A stretch of DNA of 6,117 nt from positions 1 through 6,117 of the forward strand of contig WRFT01000113.1 of the NCBI GenBank assembly GCA_009776385.1, given 5' to 3'. Shown here piece by piece: positions 5,609 to 6,117 of the stretch (position 1 is the stretch's first letter; every line of letters begins with the position of its first letter). The notes beneath the pieces were generated by a model. The model did not search any database, was not told the DNA's origin, and saw only the letters and a list, made by a program, of their open reading frames with translations. Source of the DNA: Clostridia bacterium (lineage in GTDB: Bacteria; Bacillota; Clostridia; Christensenellales; Aristaeellaceae). Both the position numbers and the translations under genes were made by a program.

Positions 5609-6117
5609 CTTTATCACCTCCGGCTGTTAGGTTCTCGTTCCCCTCTTCGTTAAAGACGTTCATTTTATCCAGCTTAAAATGAAGTGTTACATCGGTTCCT
5701 CTATCCAACAAACTGTCGATGGAGCTTTCCTCCACTGTTTCGATAATCTCACCGTTAAACAGGCGAATAAAGTATGTGGTATTCAAGCCGATAAACACAT
5801 TATATAAAATATCGCCTGTCAGGACCCCTTGCGTCTGTTTATCCGCCGCTTTTTCTACCACAAACTCTTCGGGCCTTACAGATACCTTAACCGGCTGCGG
5901 CTGCGTGACACCCTTTCTTAAATAGGGATATGCGATGCTTGTTCCGTTTTCAAAGGTTAGGAAAGGCGTTCCCCCATCAAAGGAAAGCCGGGCGGGCAGC
6001 GTGTTGCTTCGCCCTATGAAGTTGGCGACAAACAGGTTGGACGGGCGTTGATAAATGGCTTTCGGCGCGCCCACCTGCTGTATTTGCCCTTCGTTCATCA
6101 CGGCAATGCGGTCGGAA
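5601..6117 (-). CDS. ABC importer ATP-binding subunit, C-terminal 171 residues (cut by window edge)
   Basis: This is the C-terminal end of the ATPase that powers the permease encoded just downstream. The frame is open to the right edge. The visible part begins SDRIAVMNEGQIQQVGAPKAIYQRPSNLFVANFIGRSN, the stretch that follows the H-loop in FbpC/PotA/MalK-type importer ATPases. Walker A, the signature motif, Walker B and the H-loop itself lie outside the window. After it comes a TOBE-type beta-rich regulatory domain (about visible residues 38-155) with the conserved VKVSVRPEEFVV (76-87). Such subunits are usually about 350 residues, so roughly half is missing. A GTG at 6101 is internal to the domain and is not a start. 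The stop overlaps the permease start in ATGCCTAA. The TOBE domain suggests a CUT1/Fe-type importer but does not reveal the substrate. Confidence 0.93.
   Translation of the reverse strand, partial: SDRIAVMNEGQIQQVGAPKAIYQRPSNLFVANFIGRSNTLPARLSFDGGTPFLTFENGTSIAYPYLRKGVTQPQPVKVSVRPEEFVVEKAADKQTQGVLTGDILYNVFIGLNTTYFIRLFNGEIIETVEESSIDSLLDRGTDVTLHFKLDKMNVFNEEGNENLTAGGDKDA
5617..5621 (-). promoter_or_regulatory. Ribosome binding site of the permease, inside the ATPase gene
   Basis: GGAGG on the minus strand lies eight bases before the ATG at 5608, within the last codons of the ATPase gene. It argues against the GTG at 5617, which overlaps it. Confidence 0.7.

Noticed and set aside
5615..5617. GTG at 5617 as the permease start
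   Set aside because: It lies inside the GGAGG ribosome binding site that correctly positions the ATG at 5608.

Overview
The window looks like chromosomal DNA from an anaerobic or spore-former-type Firmicute (Bacillota, probably Clostridia), although no species can be named. The clues are strong AGGAGG-type ribosome binding sites, a sigma-A-like promoter, GTG/TTG start candidates, a GNAT protein of a type common in Clostridia and Bacilli, a probable DUF2691 protein (a family I know from Bacilli), and mid-range GC content. No rRNA, tRNA, CRISPR array, insertion sequence or prophage gene was seen.

Layout. (1) Positions 1-597, minus strand: the first 199 residues of peptide chain release factor 3 (prfC), which continues past the left edge. 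It has a good promoter (TTGACT-N18-TAGAAT) and a perfect 7+7 palindrome lying between the -10 box and the Shine-Dalgarno sequence. (2) Positions 598-852: a divergent intergenic region holding that promoter, extra copies of the palindrome half-site and a gapped direct repeat. (3) Positions 853-1314, plus strand: a lone, AT-rich 153-residue gene, probably DUF2691, of unknown function. (4) Positions 1315-1447: a convergent spacer with weak hairpins and no convincing terminator. (5) Positions 6117 down to 1448, minus strand: a tightly packed gene string in the order ABC ATPase (C-terminal part only), fused two-domain ABC permease, APH-family phosphotransferase, GNAT acetyltransferase and a second, double-domain GNAT acetyltransferase.

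How the genes may work together. The ATPase and permease are the core of a binding-protein-dependent importer of the ferric iron / 2-aminoethylphosphonate / thiamine type. The binding protein is not in the window and may lie upstream. The three downstream genes follow with gaps of 19, 16 and 4 bases, so they are probably co-transcribed with the transporter. All three belong to families that modify small molecules by phosphorylation or acetylation, and those families include antibiotic-resistance enzymes. Whether they act on the imported substrate, on an antibiotic, or are only carried along cannot be told from sequence alone. This string is the most interesting part of the window. No clearly new system was found.
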